This document shows, piece by piece, positions 1-9,348 of a DNA stretch of 64,000 nt; position 1 is the first letter of the stretch; the number at the start of each line of letters is the position of its first letter. The notes under the pieces are model-generated. The model was not told where the DNA came from. It made no database searches and was given only the letters and a program-made list of their open reading frames with translations. The stretch spans positions 62,001 through 126,000 of the forward strand of contig PDLQ01000011.1 of NCBI GenBank assembly GCA_002591745.1, read 5' to 3'. The position numbers were made by a program, and so were the translations under genes. This stretch comes from Lewinellaceae bacterium SD302. GTDB lineage: Bacteria > Bacteroidota > Bacteroidia > Chitinophagales > Saprospiraceae.

Positions 1-193
1 TACCTTTTAAATTTTACGTAAAGTACGCAAGATTTAAAGTGCGCTCTATTGAATCTGATTGACTTGAAGAAACACTTTATTTGACCATAGCCCTTGCTAC
101 TACGTCAAATATCGTAAGGCCGGGCAAGCTTTTGATAGCCAAGTACTAGTGCACAGTACTCAATATAGCGTGATCGTAAACGCGAACCCAAAA
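1..193. other. Left edge, no gene seen
   Basis: No open reading frame of useful length and no RNA gene is visible here. The stretch lies downstream of the minus-strand uracil-DNA glycosylase gene. A small imperfect hairpin (AGTACT, 7 nt, AGTACT) near 142-160 is the only structure noticed, and it has no T-tract. Confidence 0.5.
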
Positions 194-771
194 TCATCCA
201 TCGGCCAGGGCAGTCTTAACTTCCTCCTTCAAAAGAGGTAAAACTTCCACCCCGAACCACTCATTTTTCTTCAGCCAGATATTATTCCTGGGTGAAGGGT
301 GCGGCAAGGGCAGATACTCAGGTAAGTAATCGTGGAAATGGCGAACCGTTTCCGTCAGCGTTCGGTGTTTGCGGTCACCCAGGTAATAAGCTTGGCATAG
401 CTGCCGACCAAAAGGGTCAACCGCAATTCCGGCATGGCTTTTAGCAGCTTTTCGTGCCAGAGTGGAGCGCACTCTTTACGGGGTGGCAGGTCGCCGGATT
501 TTCCTTTGCCGGGATAGCAAAAACCCATGGGCACCAGGGCAAATATCCGGGGGTCGTAGAACGTAGATTCGTCTACCCCCAACCACTCGCGAAGGCGGTC
601 ACCGCTCTTGTCCTGCCAGGGAACACCGGATTTGTGGACCACACTCCCCGGCGCCTGGCCAATGATGGCAATCTTGCTTGCTATGTGGGCTGCCAGCACC
701 GGATTGACCCCGTTCACCAAATGCGGCAAACAAAGGTCACACCGGCGAATTTCCCTTAGCAGCCCATCCAT
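194..771 (-). pseudogene. Uracil-DNA glycosylase family protein, frameshifted
   Basis: Two overlapping minus-strand frames (771-355 and 472-194) together give one uracil-DNA glycosylase superfamily protein of about 190 residues. The first frame holds the start, two cysteines of a CDLC-like motif, the family block IIGQAPG and the segment GVDESTFYDPRIFALVPMGF. The second frame holds the closing motif LPLPHPSPRNNIW, which carries the active-site histidine region. The reading passes from one frame to the other after GSYA, where a run that should read GCCCAA on the coding strand (about 393-396) has one C too few. The protein would remove uracil from DNA in the cytoplasm. Either the gene is freshly inactivated or this is a one-base sequencing error in a short C run. 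The rest is intact, which favours error or very recent loss. Confidence 0.8.
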
Positions 772-783
772 GTAATGTCTGTG

Positions 784-3700
784 CTAGTTCAATTGGAACC
801 TGACTACTACTCCACCACTGGCCGTCGTTTGCGGGAAGCCGAGTGAGTTGTAGGGCGTTGATTTCCGGTAATCAAAAAAGGCGCGCAGTGAAAGTTGCTG
901 GTTCACCTGATATTCTGCGGAAGGAGAAAAGGTAAGTACGCGTGAACCCTCGGTCGCCTCACGGATACCTTGGTCGGGTTTACTGGCGTAAGTGATATTG
1001 TCGCGGAAACTGAGATTGAACTGGATGTCCATATCAGCTACATTGAGGCGGCCACCCGAGCGACTACGACCATTATTGCGGTTGCCACTTAAGGCGGCAC
1101 TCACTCCTTCATCTTCATCATTACGACGTCCCCGTCGGCGTTTCTTCCGTCCGTTACCGGTCAGGAAGCCGATCTCCACATCTTGTAGAACCAGTCCGAA
1201 ACCACCGACGACTTCCTTGGTCACGTTCTCAGACAGCAGCTTACTGATGATGTTCAGGCTGCGATTGGCGGCCGTCTGATAAGTGAAGTTGAAACTGAAG
1301 CCGTTGGTCATTTCCGCTTCAATCCCGATCAACGGCGCAAAGCCTTTCTGCTCGGTGATATTCGGGATCTCGATCCGGGGGAAGAAGTTGAGCGATACTG
1401 TATCATAGCCCGTTTCCAGGTTAGGGTTCAGCTGCTGCTCTTCCAGGGCATCCAGGTAATCCAGACTTGTCCCGTAGCTGCTGATGCTGAAAGTAGACTG
1501 AAAACCGTGGGTGATATTGATCCGGCTAAAGACCTCGCCCAGGTTGCCTATCTTATTCAGACCATTGTAAGTGACCCGCCAGTTCGGGCTGGCATTGAGG
1601 CCAAACGGATCCAGGGAAGAATTGCTAGCATCCTCTTCCCGGTAAGCGGCCAGGAATGCCGGCAGTAAAACCTCCTGTTGCCCCGGTCCGTAACCAAAAC
1701 TGTAACCGCGTTCGGCCAGGTCCGGATCCTCGTGGGGGGTATTTCCTCCCAGTCGCTGGCTGATGATGACCCGGTTATCTTCGAAGGTAGTAAACAGTGC
1801 GTCGAGGTCTTCCTGACTGGAGGAACCCAGTAGACTGTTAATACCACCGTAGGTCATCGTCAGGGCTCCGTCGTAGGTCGGTACTGCGTGCTGATAGTTA
1901 AAGATGGGGTTCGGATCATTTGGGTCCGGCTTCTCCAGCACTTTGTAGGTTTCCGTAAAATTTTCCGCGAAAGTACGGTTCATATTCAGCTCGATCCGGA
2001 AGTCCTGCACGGGCTCCACCGTCAATTGAGCATCCCAGTTTTTAGTATAATTCTGGATGACGCTATTGTTCAGGAAGGCCGAGGTGGTCAGGAATCCGTT
2101 GTTCTGAGCCAGCCAGTCGTCGGAAGTCGGGTTCCCCGCGTTAGCGGCGTTCCGCTGATCATCCGTGAGCGTTCTGATAGTAGGTTGCAGACCAAGGATG
2201 AAGGCTGTGCCGGGATCGGTAAAGCCGTTGGAAAGCCCCACCAGTTCCGGCGTAGGGTTATAACCCGGCACTACGGTTTCAAAGTCTTCGCTATAGCTCA
2301 GGCGAGCCCGGCGAATCATCAGCAGCGGGCGTACCAAAGCGCGGGTCGCGCCGGATACTTCGCCTTTTCGTTTGCGACGTTCCGGCTGAGCCTCTTCTTT
2401 ATCGTCATCTCCGTCCCGGTCGCGATTACGCGTAGCGCGATTATTCGTCCGGCGGCGCTGTGGCCGATTGATCTTGCGCAGGAAGTCGAACTGGTCATAG
2501 AATTTTTCAAAATTCAAATCCGCCGTAATCTGCCGACTCTGGTTGTTCTGGATGATGTTACCGATGTCGAGGAACTCTACGTCGGAACCGGAAAACTCTA
2601 CCGGAGCGGCGTTCCAGTTATAGCCACCCTGGTAGTTGGCCCGCACGTCGATGAAGTCGAGGAAAGGCAGGTAGCGCAGCGGCAGCGTGTAGCTGGCGTT
2701 AAAAGTATGGCTATAGAGTTTCGGCCGGCCGAAGCCTTTCAGATTTTCCCAAATTGCTTCGCGACGTGCTTTGTCAGGATCTTCTTCCGTCGTGATCAAA
2801 CTCAGTTCATCCGGCTCGTCGATGGTGGTATTCATCTGGGCATTGAAGTTCATCCGCAACGATTTCGTCAGGTTCCACTGCAGATCGTAGTTCCGCCCCC
2901 AGGTAAATCGCTTGTTGAAGTAACGGTTGAAGATGGGGTCCACCTCGGCGAAACGGTAATTGGTTTCCGCAAAGCGGCGATTCCAGAGATTAGTCACACT
3001 GAAACTGTTCGGCAATGGGTTGAAGTTGAACTCCTTGAGTAATCGCAGATACTTGCCGTTCAAGCCTTTAAAAGGTTCGATGTACCCGGCCTTGCCCCTG
3101 CTGTAATTATAGTCCAACGCAGCGGTAGTTTCCCTTACCTCTTCTTTTTCAATGAATGGGTCGCTGCGGTCGGTTTTCGTCACTCCATAACTGGCCGTAA
3201 AATTACTGGGATCCCAGGGTGCTGGTTTACCGCCACCACCACCGGTGAAGCCGACGTTATTCAGTGCGACGGCCGTAATTTTAGTGATCTCCTGAGCCTG
3301 TTCCCGTACGGAATCCCGCTCTTCTCCTTCGAAGTTCTCCAGTTTGTCAGCCAGGCGAATATCGTAGTCGTAAGGGTCATACTCCGGCGTATTCACCACA
3401 CTGCTGTGTTGCAGGTAGAGTGGCAGCCTCAGTCCCAGATTTTCCGGCAGAAATTTGTCCATACTCAGGTTGGCGGCCAAATCATAGCCCACGGTTTTTT
3501 CCCGGGCTCTTTCCGTTACCGAATTATCCAGGGCACCGAAACCGATGCTGCTGTAGTTGATTGCCCCGGTCAGGGTACCGAGGTCCGCTAGCTGAATATC
3601 GGCCCGGCCAATGGCGGCGACACCGCCCCGCTCATCCAGTCCTTCCAGACGAAGTTCGTTTAACCAGACTTCGGCGGACAAGGCACCGGAGTTCACATCA

Positions 3701-6700
3701 TTTTGGTTTTTGACCCCGATCATGAAGACCTTTACGTAGCCCAGGTTCGGGTTACCGCGCATCCGCAGGGTATGGGTTACTCCTGGTCGGTCTTCAGGGG
3801 TGTAGGATTCGATGTACTCTTCCTGCAGATCGATATTTAAGTCGTTGCGACGTAGCTTCATTTCCCGTAGTAGCGCAGTGGGAAAATCGATCTCGTTTTC
3901 TTCCCGCCAGACCTCGCGCTTGTAAGCACTCGAGTTTGGATTGAGCCCGAGAACAGCCGTAGTATCCGAGATCGTCAGTGGTACTTCGTACTCGTAGTAA
4001 TTACTTGTGAAGTCAGAACCCATTCGGATGAATACACTCAGTTCCCCGTCTTCGGGCTGTTGGAACTGATCCCCCCTGGCTTCGGCGTGCACGAACATTT
4101 TTAGCCGTTCGTAAAGTCGGAGGTCAGTGTCGGTATATTTGAAAACAGCCCGCCGATCGGAAGGATAAAGATCATCGATCCGTAAGGAAAGCGACTGCTC
4201 GTTTTGCAGCGTATTCACCACGCCCAGACTTTGCTCGCGGAGAATACCCTCCGGAATCGTGTAGGCAAAGGGTTGGCGCTGACTGTTTTCCTCGATGTTC
4301 ACGGCGTCAACACTGAATTCCGTATCGTCATCTCCGGGTATCACCGGCGGGGTATCATCGTCGGTAAACTCACGGGTGTAACGACGCCAGCTGTTTCTCA
4401 CCAGCTCCAGGGAGCCGAATCTCAGCGTCGTCTCGGTTTCAAAATCCGTCATGTACATTCGCATAAAGCGAATAGAGCGAAAATCCTGGATGCCACCGAC
4501 CGCAGTTTTATTAGGCGTATTCACAGGAACACGGAAACGGTACCAGATCCGGTTACTTCCATCAGCTTCGATACGATCGGTGATGAATGGAGTTTGCTCC
4601 GGATCAATTTCGCGGGGATTCAGCGGATCCCGTCGCAGGGGGATCTCGTACTGAAAGTAGCTTTCGGATTCGTTCAGGGTATTATCCTGATTCATATCCT
4701 CACTATCGGGCAGGTTGGTGTTACTCTGGCGTATGGCCTCACCTCCGTTATTGCGGCTATTGTTCTCCGGCTTATTGAAGGCACTGTAGCGAGTCAACAG
4801 ATTTACTGCGGCATTATTTTCGTAACGATCATCGTTGAAGTAATAAAAGTTATCATTGGCCGGGTCACGGCGTACGATGGCACCTACGTTATTATTCGCG
4901 GTCGTAATCTGTTGAACGTAATCACTAAACTTTTGCAACTCACCGGCGTCGTTCAGTCCGTCCAGGCCAACATCCTGAGCCTCTCGTGTTTCCGGGTCGT
5001 TATCAAAACCCCGGTTGATCTGTTGAGCTACGGGTACCCGCCCCCACACTGTCTCATCGACCGGGCGATCGGGGTTAGCCGGGCCGGGTAGTCCGTTCTC
5101 GAAAGCGAGACGGCTGTCGCGCAGGATATCCTCACTGATGTTACCCAGGTTCAAGTATAGCGTTCCTTCCTTTTCATCACCGTTGGCAGCGGGAGAACGC
5201 CCGTCCGTCGGGTCTTGAAAAGGGCTCATCATCCAGAATTCCACAAATTCGATGTTCGCGCTCTGGAAATCGTTGGTCGTCATTTCCCGCATCATACCAC
5301 CCCAACGGGTTTCCGGATCAGCCAAATGGACTGGATTAAGGGTATCGCCTGGCTGCATAATCGAGCCAGCCGTGAAGCCCGGAAAGCCCTGAGGCGGATC
5401 GAAATTATACGGGCCTCTGATTTCCGGATTAAAGTTGATATCGAAAGTAAAGAAAGGGAAACGCTGCTGTTGGGCTATCGGAATATCCCGATTCGGGAAG
5501 ATTTCCTGTTGGGGCACCCGGCTGGTGTAAATGTTATTGTTATCCGCTCCGTCGCGGGCCGCCTGGTCGATGCGGTACCAACTCATGTTGGCCCGGTTAG
5601 CTCCGGACACCAGGCCTTCCTGGTTGGCTTCGGGGAAAAGCGGGTTACTGTTCTGCCCATCATTTTGGGGTACTGAAGAGTGGAACCACCTTTGCACCGG
5701 CACCATCAGGTCGATGGGGCTGGCCGTCCCCTCGAAGTCGTCCAGGTAAACGATTCCGCCTTTCTCGTCGCGACTCTGGTTGATCGCACGGCTATGTCCC
5801 GGTTTCAACAGGGCGGTTTCCGCCGTTAGATTGATGTTAGAAGGAGTGCTGGAACTGTAGAACGGCAGCTTATCTACCATTCTCGTCAGGAAACCGGACT
5901 CCTTATTATAAACAGCGTCGAAGCCGTAGATACGGTTATTGATCGGATCTTCACCGATGTTCACCTTTGGGGTAAAGGGGCGTTCAAAGAGTTGCAGGTA
6001 AGTAGCTCCTATACTCAGGTTATCGTTCACCTCGTAGTCGGCTCGCAGACCAAGCATAGTTTTTTGCTGTAAGCTGAATACAGTATTGTCCTCGAAACTG
6101 ACATTGATCGGAACACCCGAACTCAGGATAGCGTCGTTCAGCACCCGCACTCGTCCAGTACTATAGTCCACCGAATAATCACGACCCTCTACCAGAAGTG
6201 CACCACCAGCGGTCACCCGCACCGAACCCGGCGGAATGTTGAAGGCCCCGAGCGAAATCTCCGACTGCACCGAAGATTTGTAGGTACCCCGGATGGCAAA
6301 ACGGTTGCGTTCCGGAAACTCCTGGGCCCGGAACAAGGTGGAGTCATAAAGTTGATTGTAGACGTATTGGTTTACTTCTTCCTGGGTACCTCCGGCACCA
6401 AGAATACTTTCCGCCAGGTCTTCACCGAATGGCTCCAGGACCGGAAAATAGACCCGGCCGGTCTGGGCATTGAACGTAATACCCGGTACGAAATCGAAAA
6501 TACCGTCCGCCTGAGGATCGTTCTGGGTGTTCAGCCGGTCCAGACCGAAGATCCGGATCAATGGAATACCCGCTAATGGTGAAGTAGGTAAGAACCGCTT
6601 GAAACCTTCACCCGGGTCTTCGTACTGGACGTCCAGACGAAAATCTTCCTCGCTCACCTGGTAGGCACCAAGAGAGTAAACATTCTTCATCATCAGGTCC

Positions 6701-8301
6701 CAGCCCGGCTCACCGACCCGCTGACTGGAAGACTTCAGCATTTTAGTATACAGCACCCGGTTACTGAGGTCGCTGGTATCGGCACTTACGTTATCCGTGT
6801 TTACGGAAAGCTCACCAACCTTAAAGATGTTACCGTTGTACTTGTAGCGGTAGGAAACAGCCACTACCTGGTCGGGTTGTACATTAATGTTCAAAGAAAC
6901 GTATCCCAGTTCGCGGTTCACGGTGTACTCCCGTGGGTTCAGCTTACGGGCCTGTACCTTCTCGAAGTCACGGATTTGTTGCAAACCAAATTCAGCGGAT
7001 TGCAGGATCGATACCGTCCGGTCGATCTCCCGCAGGCTCTCGCCCCGGCCGACCAATTTTGAATAGAGTCCGTTGGCTCCGTTATCGGGCAGGGGTTCCC
7101 CTTCACAAATCTCCCGGTAGCGAGGCTCCTGAAATTGGATGGGCCCGGGGTTCGGAGTCGTGAACCGTTCCGGCTCGGCCAGGTCGGCAAAAGCTACGAT
7201 GTCCCGCACGTCCAGTACCTCGGCTCGGTCATTGGTGATCCAGACCTCGATGTTCTCCACGTTGAAAAGGGAGTTGATCTGGGGCATTTTGCTCAAAGAC
7301 TCCTCGTAATTATCCCGATTGTAGTGAGAAAGGAAGAAGTGCCGGTTCTCGTCGTAGCTATCGGCGTAAACCTCGAACTCAGCAAGTTGGGCACCGCCTT
7401 CAATGGTCAGCTTTTCCCGCTGACTCTGCTGCTGGGAAGCGATTGCAGTCAGCCGCAGGTGACCGAACTGCAATTCTGTTTTCAGGCCGAAGAGTGATTG
7501 TGCGCCCTCGATCAGGCTACCGCGTAGGGGCAGACTCACATTACCCGCCTCGATTTTTTTCAGAATATCGTCTTCTCCGAAGGCTTCGGAATTGTAATCC
7601 AGTTTGATCTGGTTGTCGAAGTTAAAGGTGGCACCGGTATTGTAGTTGGTATTTAGCTTCAGTTTATCCCCGATCTGGCCTACCACGTTCATCTGGATGT
7701 CCATATCGAAATCGAAAATGGTCTGGCTCCGTTGGCGCTCGGTGAAGAAAGGGTTTTCCTGATTCTGGTAATTGAAGCCAAAGGTCAGGTCTACCCCACC
7801 CTGTGGCTGGATACTGATCTCATTGGAACCGAACAGCCGGTTGAGCATGCTGTCGTCGATGTCGATGTTGGCCAACGGGTCCTCTACGTTAATCTGCTCC
7901 CCGGTCCCCACACCGGCGATCTGGTTGAAGTAGGCTTTTTGATCCTGTTTGCGACGGTACTCCAGGTATTCATCGAAGGTCAGGTAGGTGGGTGGGCGAT
8001 AATCGACCTGACCAATAGTTTCCTTTACAATGTACAGGCCCGTTTCGGGGTCGTACTCTACCGATTTGGTTACGGAAGGCGGGTCCTTCAGGTCCACCAC
8101 GTTGGGGTCCTCATTAGTAACGTAATTGCCGAAACGATCCCGCAGCGGAGGCAGGGTATCCGTCAGTAATTGTTCAATATTCAGCGGCAACTCGAAAGAG
8201 TGAACCGTTTCCTCGCAGTTTTCTTCCGCTGCTTCGCTGACGAAGGGCGTAAATCCGAGGTGAATGAGAGAAATGAAGAGTAGTAGAAAAGTCTTGTTCA
8301 T
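784..8301 (-). CDS. sprA: SprA, T9SS outer-membrane translocon protein
   Basis: This 2505-residue protein matches SprA, the giant outer-membrane beta-barrel that forms the export channel of the type IX secretion system and is needed for gliding in Bacteroidota. The start is taken at the ATG at 8301, which opens a normal signal peptide (MNKTFLLLFISLIHLGF, with cleavage near SEAAEEN) and has a GGAAGGA-like sequence just upstream; a longer frame begins ten codons earlier. The SprA-typical block DLTFGFNYQNQENPFF lies in the N-terminal fifth, and most of the rest alternates aromatic and polar residues as barrel strands do, ending in VVVRFQLN. Length fits the family (about 2,300-2,500). A low-complexity Arg/Asp/Glu stretch near 2345-2480 is probably a loop. 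The gene lies directly downstream of ruvA. Its expected clients are the sorting-domain proteins elsewhere in this window. Confidence 0.95.
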   Translation of the reverse strand: MNKTFLLLFISLIHLGFTPFVSEAAEENCEETVHSFELPLNIEQLLTDTLPPLRDRFGNYVTNEDPNVVDLKDPPSVTKSVEYDPETGLYIVKETIGQVDYRPPTYLTFDEYLEYRRKQDQKAYFNQIAGVGTGEQINVEDPLANIDIDDSMLNRLFGSNEISIQPQGGVDLTFGFNYQNQENPFFTERQRSQTIFDFDMDIQMNVVGQIGDKLKLNTNYNTGATFNFDNQIKLDYNSEAFGEDDILKKIEAGNVSLPLRGSLIEGAQSLFGLKTELQFGHLRLTAIASQQQSQREKLTIEGGAQLAEFEVYADSYDENRHFFLSHYNRDNYEESLSKMPQINSLFNVENIEVWITNDRAEVLDVRDIVAFADLAEPERFTTPNPGPIQFQEPRYREICEGEPLPDNGANGLYSKLVGRGESLREIDRTVSILQSAEFGLQQIRDFEKVQARKLNPREYTVNRELGYVSLNINVQPDQVVAVSYRYKYNGNIFKVGELSVNTDNVSADTSDLSNRVLYTKMLKSSSQRVGEPGWDLMMKNVYSLGAYQVSEEDFRLDVQYEDPGEGFKRFLPTSPLAGIPLIRIFGLDRLNTQNDPQADGIFDFVPGITFNAQTGRVYFPVLEPFGEDLAESILGAGGTQEEVNQYVYNQLYDSTLFRAQEFPERNRFAIRGTYKSSVQSEISLGAFNIPPGSVRVTAGGALLVEGRDYSVDYSTGRVRVLNDAILSSGVPINVSFEDNTVFSLQQKTMLGLRADYEVNDNLSIGATYLQLFERPFTPKVNIGEDPINNRIYGFDAVYNKESGFLTRMVDKLPFYSSSTPSNINLTAETALLKPGHSRAINQSRDEKGGIVYLDDFEGTASPIDLMVPVQRWFHSSVPQNDGQNSNPLFPEANQEGLVSGANRANMSWYRIDQAARDGADNNNIYTSRVPQQEIFPNRDIPIAQQQRFPFFTFDINFNPEIRGPYNFDPPQGFPGFTAGSIMQPGDTLNPVHLADPETRWGGMMREMTTNDFQSANIEFVEFWMMSPFQDPTDGRSPAANGDEKEGTLYLNLGNISEDILRDSRLAFENGLPGPANPDRPVDETVWGRVPVAQQINRGFDNDPETREAQDVGLDGLNDAGELQKFSDYVQQITTANNNVGAIVRRDPANDNFYYFNDDRYENNAAVNLLTRYSAFNKPENNSRNNGGEAIRQSNTNLPDSEDMNQDNTLNESESYFQYEIPLRRDPLNPREIDPEQTPFITDRIEADGSNRIWYRFRVPVNTPNKTAVGGIQDFRSIRFMRMYMTDFETETTLRFGSLELVRNSWRRYTREFTDDDTPPVIPGDDDTEFSVDAVNIEENSQRQPFAYTIPEGILREQSLGVVNTLQNEQSLSLRIDDLYPSDRRAVFKYTDTDLRLYERLKMFVHAEARGDQFQQPEDGELSVFIRMGSDFTSNYYEYEVPLTISDTTAVLGLNPNSSAYKREVWREENEIDFPTALLREMKLRRNDLNIDLQEEYIESYTPEDRPGVTHTLRMRGNPNLGYVKVFMIGVKNQNDVNSGALSAEVWLNELRLEGLDERGGVAAIGRADIQLADLGTLTGAINYSSIGFGALDNSVTERAREKTVGYDLAANLSMDKFLPENLGLRLPLYLQHSSVVNTPEYDPYDYDIRLADKLENFEGEERDSVREQAQEITKITAVALNNVGFTGGGGGKPAPWDPSNFTASYGVTKTDRSDPFIEKEEVRETTAALDYNYSRGKAGYIEPFKGLNGKYLRLLKEFNFNPLPNSFSVTNLWNRRFAETNYRFAEVDPIFNRYFNKRFTWGRNYDLQWNLTKSLRMNFNAQMNTTIDEPDELSLITTEEDPDKARREAIWENLKGFGRPKLYSHTFNASYTLPLRYLPFLDFIDVRANYQGGYNWNAAPVEFSGSDVEFLDIGNIIQNNQSRQITADLNFEKFYDQFDFLRKINRPQRRRTNNRATRNRDRDGDDDKEEAQPERRKRKGEVSGATRALVRPLLMIRRARLSYSEDFETVVPGYNPTPELVGLSNGFTDPGTAFILGLQPTIRTLTDDQRNAANAGNPTSDDWLAQNNGFLTTSAFLNNSVIQNYTKNWDAQLTVEPVQDFRIELNMNRTFAENFTETYKVLEKPDPNDPNPIFNYQHAVPTYDGALTMTYGGINSLLGSSSQEDLDALFTTFEDNRVIISQRLGGNTPHEDPDLAERGYSFGYGPGQQEVLLPAFLAAYREEDASNSSLDPFGLNASPNWRVTYNGLNKIGNLGEVFSRINITHGFQSTFSISSYGTSLDYLDALEEQQLNPNLETGYDTVSLNFFPRIEIPNITEQKGFAPLIGIEAEMTNGFSFNFTYQTAANRSLNIISKLLSENVTKEVVGGFGLVLQDVEIGFLTGNGRKKRRRGRRNDEDEGVSAALSGNRNNGRSRSGGRLNVADMDIQFNLSFRDNITYASKPDQGIREATEGSRVLTFSPSAEYQVNQQLSLRAFFDYRKSTPYNSLGFPQTTASGGVVVRFQLN

Positions 8302-8416
8302 GTTGCGATCCTTCCGGTAGGCTAAAAGCACAAAAAAAACGCGGCCTTATCCCTTTTTGGGGTGGGCAAGTCCGGCTTTAACATTGGGATTATGGTCGGG
8401 AAAACTCACCGTGTCG

Positions 8417-9010
8417 TTAGGAAGATAGTTCCCGCAACGCCAATTTGATGAGTTGTTCGGAGCTATCGGTGTTCGGCGCGGCGTTCAGCACCCGGTTAAG
8501 GGCGCGCTGCACGGCGGTACGGGGAAAACCTAAATTCACTAAAGCAGATAACGCCTCCTCCCGCAACGTATTGTTTTGCGGCGCGATCATTGTCGGCGAT
8601 TCTCCACTTTCCTTGATAAGTTTGTCCTTCAGGTCCAGAATGATACGTTGGGCGGTCTTCGGCCCGATGCCCTTCACCTTCTTGATAGCCGCCACGTTTT
8701 CGCCGATAATGTTGGCGCGCACTTCCTCGGGGTTCATACTCGACAGTACCACCAGAGCCGTCGCCGGCCCCACTCCGCTCACCGAGATCAATAGCTGAAA
8801 CAGACGCCGTTCCTGCTCTTCGGCGAAGCCAAACAATACCTGGGCATCTTCCTTAACGTGAAAGTGAGTCAGCAGCTTCACCTTCTCCATTTTCTCAATC
8901 TTCGTATAAGTGTACAGACTGATGTTGACGTGGTAGCCGATGCCGCCCGCCTCGATGACAACGAAGCTCGGGTTCTTGTGCGCAACCGGCCCTTTCAGGT
9001 AGGTGATCAT
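8417..9010 (-). CDS. ruvA: Holliday junction DNA helicase subunit RuvA
   Basis: This is a 197-residue RuvA, the normal length. RuvA forms tetramers that hold four-way DNA junctions open and load the RuvB motor during recombinational repair. The N-terminal part (about 1-62) is the OB-fold domain. The middle holds two helix-hairpin-helix motifs, GVGPATALVVL and VKGIGPKTAQRI. The C-terminal part (REEALSALVNLGFPRTAVQRAL) is the RuvB-binding three-helix domain. RuvB and RuvC are not in the window. The gene precedes sprA by 115 bases on the same strand, so the two may be transcribed together, although their functions are unrelated. A TATCTTTG box lies about 75 bases upstream. Confidence 0.97.
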   Translation of the reverse strand: MITYLKGPVAHKNPSFVVIEAGGIGYHVNISLYTYTKIEKMEKVKLLTHFHVKEDAQVLFGFAEEQERRLFQLLISVSGVGPATALVVLSSMNPEEVRANIIGENVAAIKKVKGIGPKTAQRIILDLKDKLIKESGESPTMIAPQNNTLREEALSALVNLGFPRTAVQRALNRVLNAAPNTDSSEQLIKLALRELSS

Positions 9011-9084
9011 AAAATGGAGTTAGGGAGTAGACTTTGTTTTTTCAGGAACAGCGAAAAAGTAGGTCACTGTACCTAAACGGGGCG

Positions 9085-9092
9085 CAAAGATA
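9085..9092 (-). promoter_or_regulatory. Putative -7 box for ruvA
   Basis: The minus strand reads TATCTTTG, matching the Bacteroidota sigma-A -7 consensus TAnnTTTG, about 75 bases before the ruvA start. No convincing -33 element was identified. Confidence 0.4.
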
Positions 9093-9155
9093 AACAATAT
9101 CCTTTTGGTTGCCAGCAAGTTGAATACAGCATGAAAGGTTAGATTTTTTTGGTGG

Positions 9156-9336
9156 CTTCAAAGTAGCAAGGCTGGTGGACCCGTCCGCCGAAACGCGACG
9201 GTAGGAGCTGGTTCATCGGGCGAGCGGACATTCTCTGAATTAATGAAAATAGTAGTCACTAACAATGCCCGCTCGGCCGACGAGTCAAGCCTTTCGGGCC
9301 ACCTCAGCGAACGAGCTGAAACTTTGCTACTTTGAA
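9156..9336. repeat. Palindromic dispersed repeat, copy 1 (MITE-like)
   Basis: About 180 bp bounded by inverted copies of CTTCAAAGTAGCAA (9156-9169 and the complement at 9324-9337). Inside, the arms GGTTCATCGGGCGAGCGG (about 9212-9229) and CCCGCTCGGCCGACGAG (about 9267-9283) are near-complements flanking an AT-rich loop of about 40 bases. A second element of the same layout and clear similarity lies at 33214-33383. There is no coding capacity, so if it moves it must depend on an outside enzyme. It sits between ruvA and the Gfo/Idh gene, both on the minus strand. Target-site duplications were not evident by eye. Confidence 0.7.
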
Positions 9337-9348
9337 GTCATAACAACC

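Noticed and set aside
1888-3042. Long plus-strand open frame (384 codons) inside sprA
   Set aside because: It lies wholly antisense to sprA, has no family motifs and is explained by the codon bias of the real gene.
4204-5091. Plus-strand open frame of 295 codons inside sprA
   Set aside because: It is antisense to a clearly real gene and shows no domain, signal peptide or start context.
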